NCBI RefSeq assembly: GCF_029962835.1
Contig: NC_080583.1
Span: forward strand, 70,789,158-70,853,157
Reading direction: 5' to 3'
DNA from: Magnolia sinica
Lineage: Eukaryota > Streptophyta > Magnoliopsida > Magnoliales > Magnoliaceae
Length of the DNA: 64,000 bases
Positions 33,421-46,006 of this stretch are shown here, piece by piece (the first letter of the stretch is position 1; each line of letters starts with the position of its first letter). Both the position numbers and the translations under genes were made by a program. A model generated the notes under the pieces. That model did no database searches. It was not told the DNA's origin and was given only the letters and a program-made list of their open reading frames with translations.

Positions 33421-33880
33421 AGGATCCATATTATGTCTTCTTGAACTACCCGGGACTCTCTTCGTTTCAACCGTCCATTCTTGGCTTCGGATAGTCAGTT
33501 ATAACGACCCTTTGATGTGTCTTTCTGGGTTGTGGTCCCATCTACTATTGTCCCCACTATTTCAACACTTTGGATTATATGGATGTGCGGAGTTGCACGT
33601 GAAATGCGCGTGCAAAATCACGTCCACTCATACACGGGAGCATGTCCTGACTGAAAATTCAAATGAGATCGATGGTTAGGAATAAACAAACTCCAGTACT
33701 TATTCAACGAAAAAACAAGACTATCTAATAAGATCTACCGACCAAATTTTATCTAAGAACGCGTTCTACCTGATGAACAGCTTTCATCTCGTACACGTGT
33801 CAATTCTCCCACGTGCACTGCGAAGCACATTGTCCATCTCACGCGAGCGACTATTCACTTATCCTCCGCGGCCCCGACGG

Positions 33881-33896
33881 AAAAACCCTAAAACCC
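33881..33896 (+). promoter_or_regulatory. Telo-box-like motif upstream of the PPR gene
   Basis: AAAAACCCTAAAACCCT lies about 170 bases before the PPR start codon, in a CT-rich leader. Telo-boxes (AAACCCTA) are known near start sites of plant genes for translation and ribosome-related proteins. Whether this is promoter or 5' leader cannot be told. Confidence 0.45.
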
Positions 33897-34061
33897 TCCT
33901 TTCGTCTCTCCCCATTTCTGTTCCTCCTCCCGGCTTCAAAATCCATGGAAAACCAACCCACAAATCCTTCCCATTTCTAGTCCAAACCTCCACTTAAGAC
34001 AGATAAAACAACCAAGAACACCCCCCAAAAATTCACAAAACGGACCGCATTCCTAAACCAA

Positions 34062-37000
34062 ATGCGGTTTAAAATGTCAATCCTCTCAAGAACTCAAGCT
34101 CTACTCTCCAACACCTATAAATGCCCCACTAATCCCTTCCGGAAGATCTCAACCTTCCAATCCCTGTTCCAAGAGCCCCAGCTCCTCCAAGATCCCTCTC
34201 CTTCCACTCCGTTGCCCCCAAATCCCTCCTCCGGAAGTCCTCTCTACCAAGAGAACTGGCGAAACCCTAACCCTGTCCCTAACACTAGCCTCTCCCAATC
34301 CCTCATCGTCCCGCTCGGCTTCCCTTCTTTGACGATCCAATCCCTCTCCCAAACCCTAGATGTCGCCAGCCTCATGAACGTCTTCGCCGATTGGATGACA
34401 TCGCAGCGGTGGGCTGATCTCAAGCAGCTGTTCGAGTTCTGGATCCGGTCTCTAGACAAGAACGGGAAGCCGAACAAGCCCGATGTGAATCTGTACAATC
34501 ACTACCTGAGGGCTAACCTCATGATCGGCGCATCAGCCGGGGAGCTGCTGGATCTGGTAGCGCAGATGGAGGATTACGGTATTGGGCCGAACACTGCTTC
34601 ATATAATCTCGTGCTCAAGGCGATGTACCAGGCTAGGGAGAACGAGGCCGCTGAGAAGTTGCTCGATCGGTAAGTGGGCCACTATTTCATTTCTCCTTTT
34701 CCATCGCATATGTGTTTTATCTGCAACCCAAGTTCTCGATTGGGTAAGCTGCAATCAATTGGATAAGTGGCATGGCAGTCCGCCAGGATAGGCTCCATTA
34801 GGGGAAAAAACTCACTGATCAGATGATTAAAAATCATCCGATCAGTGACCTATAAATTGACGGCTGGAAGGAATCCAGCAGTGTTCATCATTGAATTGGT
34901 AAGTGTCCATCATTATTTTGAGCAAACAAAAAGGTCCAGTTGGATGAGGATAAATGTAAAATCATTGTGATATGTGGTTAGTGGTCAAGCAGTCGTGTTT
35001 GAATGACAAGTGCTCCAGATGATGCAGCATTGTGCCTCATCTTCATTTTGCGTGTGTTGCATCAGATATGGTTTTGGTGCGCCTCACTTATGTATGGAGA
35101 GGTTGAATCAATGTCTGTCCTTTCAGAGTTTAGAGACTGTAAGTTGGATTTGGCACATTTTGTGATGCTTTGAAGTAGCCATGATTGCTCGGTGATAGTA
35201 TGCAGCAGTATTTTTATTTTTATTTTGGAGGAGAAATTGATAGTATAAGGATACATTTATGTAAACTTTTCTGCTCACCCTTCACTGGTCAGCCATGTCG
35301 TGGATTTGCTAGAGCCTCAAAACTTGTTGATTACACTACAGTAGCTATTCAAACAAGTTGGTCTACAATTTGATGGTTAACACAGAGTACACGGCCTATT
35401 GCGGTCGAGGATTGTGAATCCGGCGAGCAACTCAAGCATGGAAGATCGAAAGCTTCCAAAGATTGCGATCCATGAGCAACTTCGCAAGAATTCAATACTA
35501 ACTTGAGATCACAGAATAAGAAAAAGGGTATCCATCATCTTCTTATTCTTCTTCCTCTTTCAAAGAGAACTTAATTTGTTTCATTCAACAACTCCTCAAT
35601 TACAATGCAAAGCAACTATTTATATTAAACCTATAACCTAGTCGGCTAATCGATCTAAATCATTCATTCTATCCCAGCTTCTAATCTCTTATTCACACAA
35701 ACATTAGTACAAAGTAAAATGATTTAACTACCCTAGATCTTAAGAAAAGCATAGGAAGAAACATTACTGACTACTAGAAATCTCTGTCATCCAGAACATT
35801 TCCCACCTCATCATTGACTAGTGTAAATTAGATTTTTGCTACTCAATGATGGAGCCCGGCTTATCACTAACTTTCAGAATTCCTTTCTTACTATCCATTG
35901 TTTCCCTATAAAACACCCGTCCGCCCTGTTGATCCATCTTGATGTGAGGTTTGATGATCATAGTTTTGAATAAAGGTATTGTATAGGTCAATACAGTCGT
36001 ATTGTATCTATATCGGTCTAATAAGATACACAATTTGGGCTCGAATCAGCCCAGCCTAAAAAAAGGGCTGTATCAGGTAGTACCAATAGATACGGGGTGT
36101 ATAGGACTTGATACAAGCCACCTATAACGATAAAGTCTTAAATTTGAATTTTTATTTTCAAAATTGTATGTCCTTTTTCCTCTATCTCTCTATCTCTCTT
36201 TCATTTCAACCATAGAGGCAGCTTGATCTAGGCCTATTTTGGAATCAAAACAAAGGATTTTAGTGGGATTTGAAGAATCAAAGCGGAGTGGACCATTATG
36301 GAAAGAACTAGAAAAAGGGTAAATTATCTCTTTTATTTTGTGTTTTAATCTTCTTTTTTGTTATATTTGAATGTAACTGGCCCTCTAATTCACCAAATCA
36401 TGCTTGATTTGTGTTCAATTAGGGTCCACTTTATTCTTAAAAAAGGCGTCCATTTGGTTGACTTCCAATATGTCAAGTCGACGAACAACATTCTTATCAA
36501 AGAATGGTCTGATACATCTTATATACATGTCCAAAATACAAAAAGATGATAGATTCTTCAATATCTCGTTTTTCTTTTTTGGTAATACTTTTCCTTAATT
36601 CTTTGGCTTAAAAAATATCGACCTAGATGGTTTGACTCGGGCTGATATTGATATGTGATGCTTGTTGAATTGTCTAATCAGTTTCACCTTCTTAGATTCC
36701 CTTCCCCCGCCTTTCAAGTCTACCTTTTTGGATTTCCCTTAGAATCCTCTCCATTGCAGCTTCCCTTTCCCTAAGCACCTCCTTCAAAGCTAAAAGTACA
36801 CCTTTCAAGAGTTTGAGCTTCTGATTGATTTTAAAGCCCACATAGTCCTCCACCTGAAAGGATTTCCACTAGCCGCTAACCATTTCACAAAAGCCCTCTA
36901 TCAGTAACCAAAACCTCTTAAATTTGAAGGGTCTTGGTTCCCAACTCTCTTTAACTACCTCCAGCAAAACCGGGCAATGATTAGGTAGTGGATGAAGCAA

Positions 37001-40000
37001 ACCCTTCTGTTTTGCTAAGGGGAAGTGCTCCACCCAATCAGCTGAGACAAGGGATATGCTGAGCATGGACACGTGGGCTTGTCCTGACCATTAGTCCATG
37101 TGAATTTGATATCGCCCATAGGAATGTCGTCCACCTCATTCTTATCAATCTAATTAGAAAAACCTTGCATACTCTTTGATATTATACCCCCATTCGACCT
37201 TTTATAAGAGAATTGAACGACGTTGAAGTCCCCTCCTGAGCACCATGGTAATTGCAATATGCTCTTTATGGAATTCAACTCGTCTGAAAAAGCCTCATGC
37301 TGGTCAGCATGGTTGGGCATGTAGATGGATGAGAAGATCCGCTGAAAGTCAGATGCCACCGTTATCGAGTAGGATCCAATCCAGCTTCATATTTTGTCCA
37401 CTCCTTTTCGTTCCATATCATGATGATGCCACCTGCAACACTCACTAAATCCAGCGCCACCCACTCTAACTCGTTTCTTCCCCAAATGGACGTAGCACCT
37501 GTTTCTTAACACTGAAATTTTTTACTTAATGCGGAATCTAGAAAGCGCTCGATGTTGAGTCGTGTTTGTTAACGCCGAATAAGGAAAGTGCTCCCTCATT
37601 TTATTCCGAAATTTTTCAGCAACCGAGGTCTAACTTAATGGTGAATCCAGAATATGCTCCGCAAACTTTTTTTTTTTTAATCCAAAATTGCCCCATGTAA
37701 CAAAGTTTTTCTCTTTTACGTAATACATAACCCAACTTTTAACGTGTGGCACTTCTCTGGGCCCACCATGATTTGTGTGTTACATCCACACTGTCCATCA
37801 ACTTTTCTATATTATTTTAAAGCATGATCCCAAAAATAGGCACATCCAAAGCTCAAGTCGACCACACCATAGAAAGTAGTGGGAATGGAACGACCATGGT
37901 TAAAACCTTCCCGAGGTCCACCATGAAGCTTATTTGCCATCTAACCTCTTCATAAGGTCACACAGATCTATACGAAGGGAAAACACAAAAATCAGCTTCG
38001 TCAAGGCCTTCTGTGGCCCCAAGAAGTTTTCAATTGTAGGCACCCAATTCCCAGTGTTTCTTGTAGTGTGGCTGACTTAAGCCTTATATTTGCCTTGTTT
38101 TTTTGTCTTATTTTCTAAAATGATATGGAAAAATGGATGAATGGTGTGGATAAAACATATACATCACGTTAGGCCCCACAAAGCCCTTCACTGTCCGTAT
38201 CTAGCTAGATCCGGTGGAGGCAGTATACAATCCCCATATCTGGGGTGCCGAATTTTCTGTGAAAGCCTTTGGCAGGAAGTTCCTGCAACTTAGGTGGGGC
38301 CCACCATGATGTTTGTGATAAATATACACTAGGAACATACAATTTCTATATGAATGATGATAAAATACAAGAATCGTTTGTGTTAGATGTGTCCAACATG
38401 GGTGTTGGGCATGGAGATTTTTCAGAAAATGAATTGTCCTTGTAGCAATGATTACTCTATCTCCGTACGCTGCACACATGTCTCAGATCTTGACTGTTCA
38501 TCTGTTTGAGCCGTATAGAGGATGCGACACATCTTGAAAATCACACCACGCTGTTTGTAGGTTCTCTGAGGATTACAAATGTACAGTTTGAAAAGGCCAA
38601 TTCAACAGTCGAAATTCAATTGGAAAAATACCAATCAGAAACTAGTAACGCCCAATTGTTGTATTTTTTGCATATGGGTCCATCCGTCACAGGGCCCAAC
38701 AAATGAATGATCATACATGTGTTCCCAGTACACAGATTGACTGGGTAACTTAGATATTAGTGTTAGCACATCATTAAAAAAAGTTTCTAGCACTGTATCC
38801 TTATTTGTTTGTTCTACAATTATATTTGAAATTTGTTAATATTATTTTATATAGATGCTTCCTAAGGCTCCTGCTTCCTGACATTTGAGAACCGATTCTT
38901 CGCCTCTTCAGCACTTGAATCCACTCTAGCTCCCACTTTGCGCAACTATGGTGTTGAGGGTAGCACTTATTGGACAAGCACACCAACCTCTAGAAAGAGA
39001 AGCTTTAGGTATGGATAAAGTTATTTCTCTTGGTAGGTCTAAACAGAGGAATTATATGATCATCAGCCTGAGGATATCTTTCATATCCTTGAAGCCTTAC
39101 ATCTGTATGAGTGGTGCCCATGGTTCGGAGATCTAGGCTATTGCCTCCACTATGAATGGACCAAACCCTACAAATAACAGTAGTGGGTAATCCTGTATCT
39201 TGATCTGAGACGATCATGGATACATACAGGTGGCCTTCTAAATTGTCCTGAGAGTTTTTGGCCATTTTTCCTACTGATAGGATCAACCTAGCAGATGCAT
39301 TTGAAATAAAAACAGAAGGCCAAACAGATCTGGCTTGTTAGAAAACTTGGGGTATTTGTTTGTGATGCCGAAACAGCCAAAACATTAAAAACATTTAGGT
39401 GGTGGAGATGATTTGTTTGACTGGTTGGAAATGATTTGATCAAACATTATAGCATCAAGATTTGGACCATTCCCTTCTCCCTTATCCATGGTCGATGTGA
39501 GGAATCATTTTAGATTCAATTTTAGTATGCTTAAATAATAATTCTGTTCCTACTGATGATGATATATTAACAAGCAGAAAGCATTCCCCTCTGCCCCAAT
39601 TCATGCGCTATTCCAAATATGTCATTCAGTGAAGTTGAATTGTGTAGAGATTTTGCGCCCCGCTCAAAGATTGACAGGCGTGCTCCAATTCTGATTTGCT
39701 TGTGCCCCTGAGGATTGTTTGAGAGCTTTTATCCCTTACAGAGTTGATTTAATATTCTTTTCTTGTTGAGATATCCAGTTCCAAGCTTTCTTGTTAATCA
39801 TCATCATCAATCATCATAGCCTCTCTCAGCACTTTTGGTTGCCTTTACAATCAGCTGCCCACCAGACATTAACTTTCCTCTTTTTCCCAGGTTCTTGGAA
39901 CTGGTCATTGTGTTTTGTATATTTATAGGGTTTAGGAAGCCGGTGTTCACTCCCTTTTCTGCTCAATGACGATTCCTTTTGTTCTTCTTTCAACATTGAT

Positions 40001-43000
40001 CATTTATATACTATTCCAAGTCTAGCAAGGTGGATGTATGCTTAAAAACCTTGCTGTAAATATCGATTTTCTTCAATGATTGGTGCTGTCTATATTAGGT
40101 GCTTGTAGTGAACTTATCATTGATGTTTGCTTATTTTCTCTCCTGTAAGTTCTAGCTCTGCCCTTCATTTAAATCATTTATGAATTGATGGTCAAGAAAA
40201 TAATGAGGAAAAAAAAAAAACAACTTTCCACATTCAGCTAAAAAAGCATTGAATGGCTACCATCTCCCAATTTTTAGCTCTTGGGGCATGATCCATCTAC
40301 AGTGGGGCACATCAGATCAGTGGTAGGAGTACCAAATCATGGGCTTGACTTGTACGTCCTCGAGGCCTGAGCATCATATGATTCTTCTTAGAAGGACGCG
40401 TACGCATCCACCACAGCTAAACACCTACTTTTGCCAAATTGCACAAAGGTGCATGCACCCACTCTAGAATGAGAAATGGAACAGTAAAGGTCTGACAAGT
40501 TATCATTTCATTTTGGGGCATACTTCTTGGACAGGAGCATTTGGCCCATCACGCCATCTGCATTTTGTGTGACACGGCTAACTTTCTTAGAGCACAGATG
40601 GTTTGGGTGTATTTAATTTCTCATTCTGGGGTTCACCCAAACAAGTCATTAAAAAAAAAAAAAAAAAAAAAACCAATGTTTTGGGACATTAATTAATAAT
40701 AATTTAAAAAAAAAAAAAGAGTGAACATCACTATTCCTTATGATGACTTAAGTCCAAATTTGCACTATGATAGCCAGATGAAAGAGATTGAAAGCATGAT
40801 TTATGGAAACCATATATAAGTCGCTAGTCAAGAGAAGGAATGACATCATGTTTTGAGCCACTAAGATTGAGGTATGTAGGTGCTTGTTTCCTAGTCATAT
40901 TAACAACCTGCCTTTTTTATGACTAAGCTGCCCTAGAGAGAGGCTTATCCAAGTGCATGCTGAGCTTCTCTTAATTAACGATAGGTGTTTTAAATGCAAC
41001 CATTGATTTGAAGTTTTGATATGAACATATGTTCCTTTTACGTTTGTAATGTATTTTTCATTGATTGGTATCAGGATGCTGCTGACAGGAAAGGAGTCGC
41101 TGCCAGATGATGAATCATACGACTTGGTTATCGGATTACTCTTTTTAGTAAATGAAATTGATTCTGCTTTGAAATATTTAGATTTGACTCTGAAATCGGG
41201 TTATATGGTGTCAATAAGGGTGTTTACTGATTGTGTGTGGAGTTGTGTAAATGCTGGCAGGTTGGATACTTTGGCATCCATCATAGAGAGGTGCAAGGTG
41301 TGATTTTATTTTTTTTCTTTCTTTCTTTTTAACATTCTGTTCTCATTTCCTTTTTCTGATTCTCCATCTTGATGGGCCTTTACTCTCTGGCTCTTTCTAG
41401 GCGATGGATCAAAATAAAGCCTTGTGCCCAAGCTGGAATCTATGCAATTTCATTGCAGATGTTGCACTGCAAGCAGATAATAGCAAGCTAGCTTTCTATG
41501 CCTTGGAATTCTTGGCTAAATGGATTGCTCGTGGTGAGAATGCTAGACCCGCTGTTCTTCTTTCTGTTGATGAAGGATTGGTTGCGTCAGCATTTGGAAC
41601 TGCTGGCAGGACGTACAATGCTACTCTTTTGGATGCTTCTTGGGCAATTCTACGGCGTTCTTTGCGTCAGAAAAGGGCACCAAACCCAGAATCATACCTT
41701 GGAAAAATATATGCTCATGCATCACTGGGGAATTTGCAACGGGCTTTCAGTACACTTCATGAATTTGAAAATGCATATGGAAATTCTACTGAAGCAGAAG
41801 AAGACGTATTATCTCCATTTACCTCTTTATATCCATTGGTTGTAGCATGCTCCAAGGATGGGTTTGCAACATTAGACTCCCTCTCCCTCTCCCTCCGTCT
41901 CTCCTCTCTCTCTCCCTCTCTCTCTCTCTCTCGGTGAAGAAAGTCAGCACCATTTTTTCTAGTTTTTTAGAATCTCTTCTTTATGGTTAGGGTTTCATAG
42001 CCAGCTCAATAAATAAAAAGTCTCTTGTCAATTTTTCATGGCAGAATTTTGTAATTACAGTTTCACAAATGAATTTTCCTTTAGTAAACACACAAATGCT
42101 ATTTAAATTTTTCTGTGATGCTTTTGATGGATAAGAACTGTTCAGCAATCATAGGGAAAGTATGTCAGGATAATGTATATTCAATCCTGGACATAATGAT
42201 GATCACAGCAAAACCTCTTTAGCTAGGGTGTTAGCTATCCTACTTAAACAACCAAGGTCCTTGGCATGGAAGTTAGATTATCAAAATTGTATGAAAGACT
42301 ACATATGTTATTTATCGAAACTCGCTTCACTACAAGACTTTTGGAAAGTATGGAAGATTGTCAAACCCTCTAGAATAACTGCATCCACCTTGTCAGAATC
42401 ACCTTTAGATGTACGACTGGAAAGCTTTATTTGGTGTTGACATTGCCATCGCCATCACCTGGAGGACCATGATTGCCAAGGGTAACTGTCAAAATTCAAT
42501 TTCTACATCCTGTATGGCGATGGCTTGCACCTTGTTATCTTTATACTCTTGTTTTAAGCTTTCAATAACCAGTTACTATTATCTCATTAATTTTGACATT
42601 GTAACTAATTGGAATGACTTTATAGACAGATGCCACTTAATAGTTATTGGATCCCCCTTAAATGTTCTACCACTTCCCATTTCTGCGTGTTTCTGAAGGA
42701 AAACAATTTAAAGCATGATAGCAAGAATGTGACAATTACATATCAAACGAAATTCTATCTTCATTATTTTCCTGATAGAACAGCAAAGTCCAGTGCATTG
42801 TACAGCCACCACATTTGCACTAAACAATATAATAGTCAGATTGCACATGATGACATCAATGTCTGCCGTGTCGATTTTATTTGTGTGCCCATGTGTAATC
42901 AGCCAGCATGTTTCTTTGTTGGGATGCATGCATGCATTTTCTCCTATTGTTTCTCTTTTTTCATGGCTTGTTGGTAAGTCTATACTGTTAAATTTCTCAG

Positions 43001-43770
43001 GTGTATTTTCAATTGGAGAATTTAAGTCGTGCAGATCCTCCTTACAAGTCTGTTGCTGCTCTGAACTGTATAATATTAGGTTGTGCAAACATATGGGACC
43101 TTGACCGGGCCTACCAGACTTTTGAAGCCATCAGCGGTGCTTTTGGATTGACACCCGACATCCATTCCTATAATGCTTTGATGAGTGCATTTGGAAAGCT
43201 CAAGAAGGTGAGGATTTCTGAAATCCTTGTTATAAAGCAGATCACGAGAAACTATTCAGTTTTCCAAATGTTCTCTTTTAATGATCCCGAGCATCCATTC
43301 ACACTCACAGATTCACGTAATTGTGTTGAAATTCTTTTTCTGAAAATTTGAAAGAACATTTACTGTGGCAGACATTTGAAGCTTCAAGGGTGTTTGAGCA
43401 TCTGACTAGCTTGGGTGTGAAGCCAAATGCAATGTCATATTCATTGCTTGTTGGTGCACATCTTATCAACCGGGACCCAAAGGCTGCTGTCTCTGTGATC
43501 GATGAGATGGTATTTACATCTCTCCCTCCCCCTGCTCCCTCTTGCTCCCTCCCTCCCTCTAACCCGGTGGTCATCATTGGGCAGGTGAAAGCTGGTTTTA
43601 CTCCCTCAAAGGAGATTCTTAAAAAGGTGAGAAGGCGCTGTGCCCGAGAATCTGATTACGAGAGTGATCAACAGGTGCAGTCTCTGGCCCAGAAGTTCAA
43701 GTACCGAATGGGCACTGAAATCCGTAGAGAAATGCTGTTTGGGCTCGAGTATACCACCAATTACCCTTAG
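34062..43770 (+). CDS. Mitochondrial PPR protein, At1g26460-like, six exons
   Basis: Exons: 34062-34669, 41075-41297, 41401-41877 (end uncertain), 43001-43207, 43372-43509 and 43585-43770. The product is about 612 residues, near the length of the Arabidopsis protein. Introns 1, 2, 4 and 5 have GT-AG ends and keep the frame; intron 1 splits an Arg codon. Residues 1-40 are rich in Arg, Ser and Lys and poor in acids, as for a mitochondrial targeting sequence. PPR-type helices start near residue 142 (VNLYNHYLRANL) and 177 (PNTASYNLVLKAM), with further ones in exons 4 to 6 (IHSYNALMSAFGK, NAMSYSLLVGAH). PPR proteins bind RNA or organellar ribosomes; the exact role is not shown here. The ATG at 34074 is an alternative start. 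Oddity: no GT follows the expected end of exon 3. A CT-rich stretch (41878-41933) intervenes, and the first donor after it (41934) would shift the frame. Confidence 0.9.
36640..37500 (-). mobile_element. LINE fragment, endonuclease domain only
   Basis: Frames on the minus strand read in order GGIIMIWNEKEWTKYEAGLDP, PWCSGGDFNVVQF (endonuclease GDFN motif), DIPMGDIKFTWTNGQ, SADWVEHFPLAKQ, then NHCPVLLEV (the catalytic His region) and FKFKRFWLL. This is the APE-type endonuclease of an L1-like LINE, with a stop and frame changes. Reverse transcriptase sequence is not found downstream, so the fragment has lost its 3' part, unlike the usual 5'-truncated copies. Confidence 0.85.
37738..38205. mobile_element. 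Foldback (GGGCCCAC family) copy in PPR intron 1
   Basis: Left arm ctgggcccaccatgatttgt, ccacactgtccatcaac; centre ccaccatgaagcttatttgcc and gaagggaaaacacaaaaatcagc; right arm ctaaaatgatatggaaaaat, aatggtgtggataaaacat, gttaggccccacaaagc. The complete layout of the family is visible, so this copy can serve as a local reference. Confidence 0.65.
41878..41933 (+). repeat. CT-rich microsatellite at PPR exon 3 end
   Basis: 56 bases of CCCTCTCC and CT units directly follow the GAC codon that ends the conserved exon-3 sequence (GFATLD). 56 is not a multiple of three. The first GT after it is at 41934 (CGGTGAAG). Reading on gives a serine/leucine tail and a stop at 41935-41937. Confidence 0.85.
43510..43584 (+). 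other. Short PPR intron 5 (75 bp), in frame and stop-free
   Basis: Donor GTATTT at 43510, acceptor GGGCAG at 43579-43584. The 75 bases are a multiple of three and contain no stop in the gene frame, so retention would insert 25 residues rich in Pro and Ser. The flanking exons join as an uninterrupted family sequence (VIDEM then VKAGF), so removal is the expected state. Confidence 0.75.
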
Positions 43771-45189
43771 GAGGTACCTCATACTCTTTAAACACAATGC
43801 AGTTTACTTCTGTGACTTGCTGCCAAAATTAAGATAATGGCCTTCAGTTTTTTTTTTTCTTTTTTCTTTTTTTTTACTAATGCTAGTTCCTGGGTTTAAT
43901 TGCAGTGTGGCCTTTGGATTTGTTTACTCTTGGGTCTTTCTCCCTTTAATAGCAAGCTTCAAATTTGACATTTTGTTTCGCCAAGTAAGCTTGCCATTTT
44001 CATCATCTGTTCTCCAGCAAATCCATCATCAATTCTTGTAAATTACCTGATTGTACTCGATTTTTAGATGTTCAGAGAGTGGAATCTAGGATTAAAGCCT
44101 CCTGTAGTAATTTTTGTTCTTCTAGTTTTTGGTATGTTTTCCTGGCACTTCCTTGAGGAAATCTTGAGGGTAACTGAACTGCTGTTGCTTAACATAAACG
44201 TCTGATCAAATTGCATGGATATCAGCCAAAAAATTATTGGACCTGCTAATAATGGATAAGTCCAGAGTAGAATATTTTTGTTTGTTTCATCCTCTAACAT
44301 TTGCTGTGATTGATGTTGATGTTGTTGTTGTCACGGTTGTTTAATTATACAAACTCTTTCCAGATGGTTGATCTCAGGATGGTTAAAGCGAATGTTTCCA
44401 TAAGTGCAGTGTCCAAAATATTGTTATCATATTTCTCAACATTATATATATATATATATATATCGGAGACCCGGTATATGGAAACATGTAGCAATATCGT
44501 TGATAATATCACAGTTTCTATCTATGTCTGAGGGTAACATTAGGAAAGGGTGGAAATTTTCAATGAAACTAAAGGAGATGTTAAAGGTACATGATTACAC
44601 ACTTAGGACTTAAAATATTACCGAAAACAACTATACATGACGGGGTTTCCATTGTATTGAGGCCCAAACTACGACTCTCTTGCAAAAGAAATAATTAACA
44701 AATATGATTAATGAAGTATTTTTTAAGAATAATATAATAATTCAGGACAAATAAAGCACTAATTTAAAACACCCCTAAGAAGTGTCACCCTAAAATTTTT
44801 TGAGAAATGGGTCTGTTTTCTTGTTTTCTCCCTGGAATTTTGCAGATATTAATGCTGTTATGATTGATATTTTCAGTAATATCAGCTGATGTCGTTGCAT
44901 GTTTCAACAATGCAGTGTATTTATCACGATATCAAAAAATATCATGCAATATTATCAATAATATAGAAAGATACAGTGCATCATGCATTTTCTATGTTAC
45001 AAACTGACATACCAATATTACTGATAATATTGGTCAATACCTGAAACACTACCATGGTGAGTTGCAATCTCCGAAACCATATAGAAAACACTTATTCATG
45101 AATCTGTAGGATTGGAATTGTGGTGATTCCATTTTTGATTTTTCTTGTGGGTTTGACTCATTGACTGCAACCAGGTTTAATTCTCAAAG
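43771..45189. other. PPR 3' flank, TA microsatellite and ATATC-rich repeat
   Basis: The sequence after the PPR stop is T-rich and probably includes the 3' leader end; no clear polyadenylation site was chosen. A TA run lies at 44441-44463. From about 44480 to 45060, words such as aatatcgttgataatatca, gatattttcagtaatatca and ccaatattactgataatattgg make local palindromes, as in a non-autonomous repeat. No gene seen. Confidence 0.4.
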
Positions 45190-46006
45190 GTTTGCTAATT
45201 AGGACAGTATTGACCATAGATACTGTCTAAATTATGGGTCATATCTCAGGTTCCCATTTTGTATTGGCAATGGTGAATTGCTTGGTGTGTGATCTACTAG
45301 TGAAGAGGTGGCCGCCTTGGCGGAGGTATTTGAATGCAGTCGGGAACGCTTCCGTTGATGTATCTCAGTCTCCACTTGTGTATTGGAAAGCCTGTCAGAC
45401 ATCTATGGGATGGAGTTATAAATAGGGTTGAAAGAAAGCTGTCTAGGTGGAAGAGCTTGCTTCATTCGTTTGTTCAGCTTTTGGAGCAGCTTCCTGATCT
45501 CAAACTGTCTCTGGGTGGGAAGATTCTATGGTGTGGACTTGTTGGGTCAACTCCTCTCAAGATGATTGCCTTCAGAAAAGATCATTAGTGACTCCCAATT
45601 GTTGTGTTAATGTGTCTGAGGGAGGCAGAGATGGTGGTTCGTTTATCCATTAGCCCTTTATTTGGATGGTGTAGGAGAAATTCCTTTCTTTCTTTGGAGT
45701 ATCTTGGGTGATGCCAAGGTCCATCGTAGGCCTCTTTCTAGCTTGGACCAAGGGAGGGACGGGAAAAAAAAGGTAGGGGTGTGGCATGTATAGTTTGAGT
45801 TGGGGTGGGGGGTTGCGAAATGATAGGTTCTTCCAAAACAAGAGTGAGATGGGCGAATGTCTATGAGAGGACTAAGCTAAATGTAATAGGATGTGTGTAA
45901 AGTTACTTTGACCAACGTGATTGGTTGTTGTAAAGTTATTTTTGTAGCTTGAGCATTTTGTACTCGTTTAAATAAAAATTAAAAATTAAAAAAATAAAAA
46001 AAAGAG
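45190..46006 (+). mobile_element. LINE 3' fragment with A-rich tail
   Basis: A degraded reverse transcriptase end reads AALAEVFECSRE, then after a frameshift LCIGKPVRHLWDGVINRVERK and LSLGGKILW. These match the conserved C-terminal RT segment of plant L1-like LINEs. About 400 bases of 3' sequence follow, ending in an A-rich tail (45970-46005). The copy is 5'-truncated. It is opposite in strand to the endonuclease fragment at 36640 and not its missing half. Confidence 0.7.

Larger units (their letters stand above)
34670..41074 (+). other. PPR intron 1 (6405 bp), repeat-filled
   Basis: Donor GTAAGT at 34670, acceptor TCAG at 41071-41074. It contains a GATACG/ATAC-rich palindromic patch (35960-36130), a LINE fragment (36640-37500), a complete foldback element (37738-38205), a foldback part with CTTTGGCAGGAAGTTCCTGC (38262-38340) and A-runs (40652-40671). 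Nothing recognisable was seen in 38350-40640 or 34800-35950. Confidence 0.8.

Noticed and set aside
45190-46006. The LINE RT end as the missing half of the endonuclease fragment at 36640
   Set aside because: It lies on the opposite strand, about 8 kb away and outside the intron, with its own A-rich tail, so it is a separate insertion.
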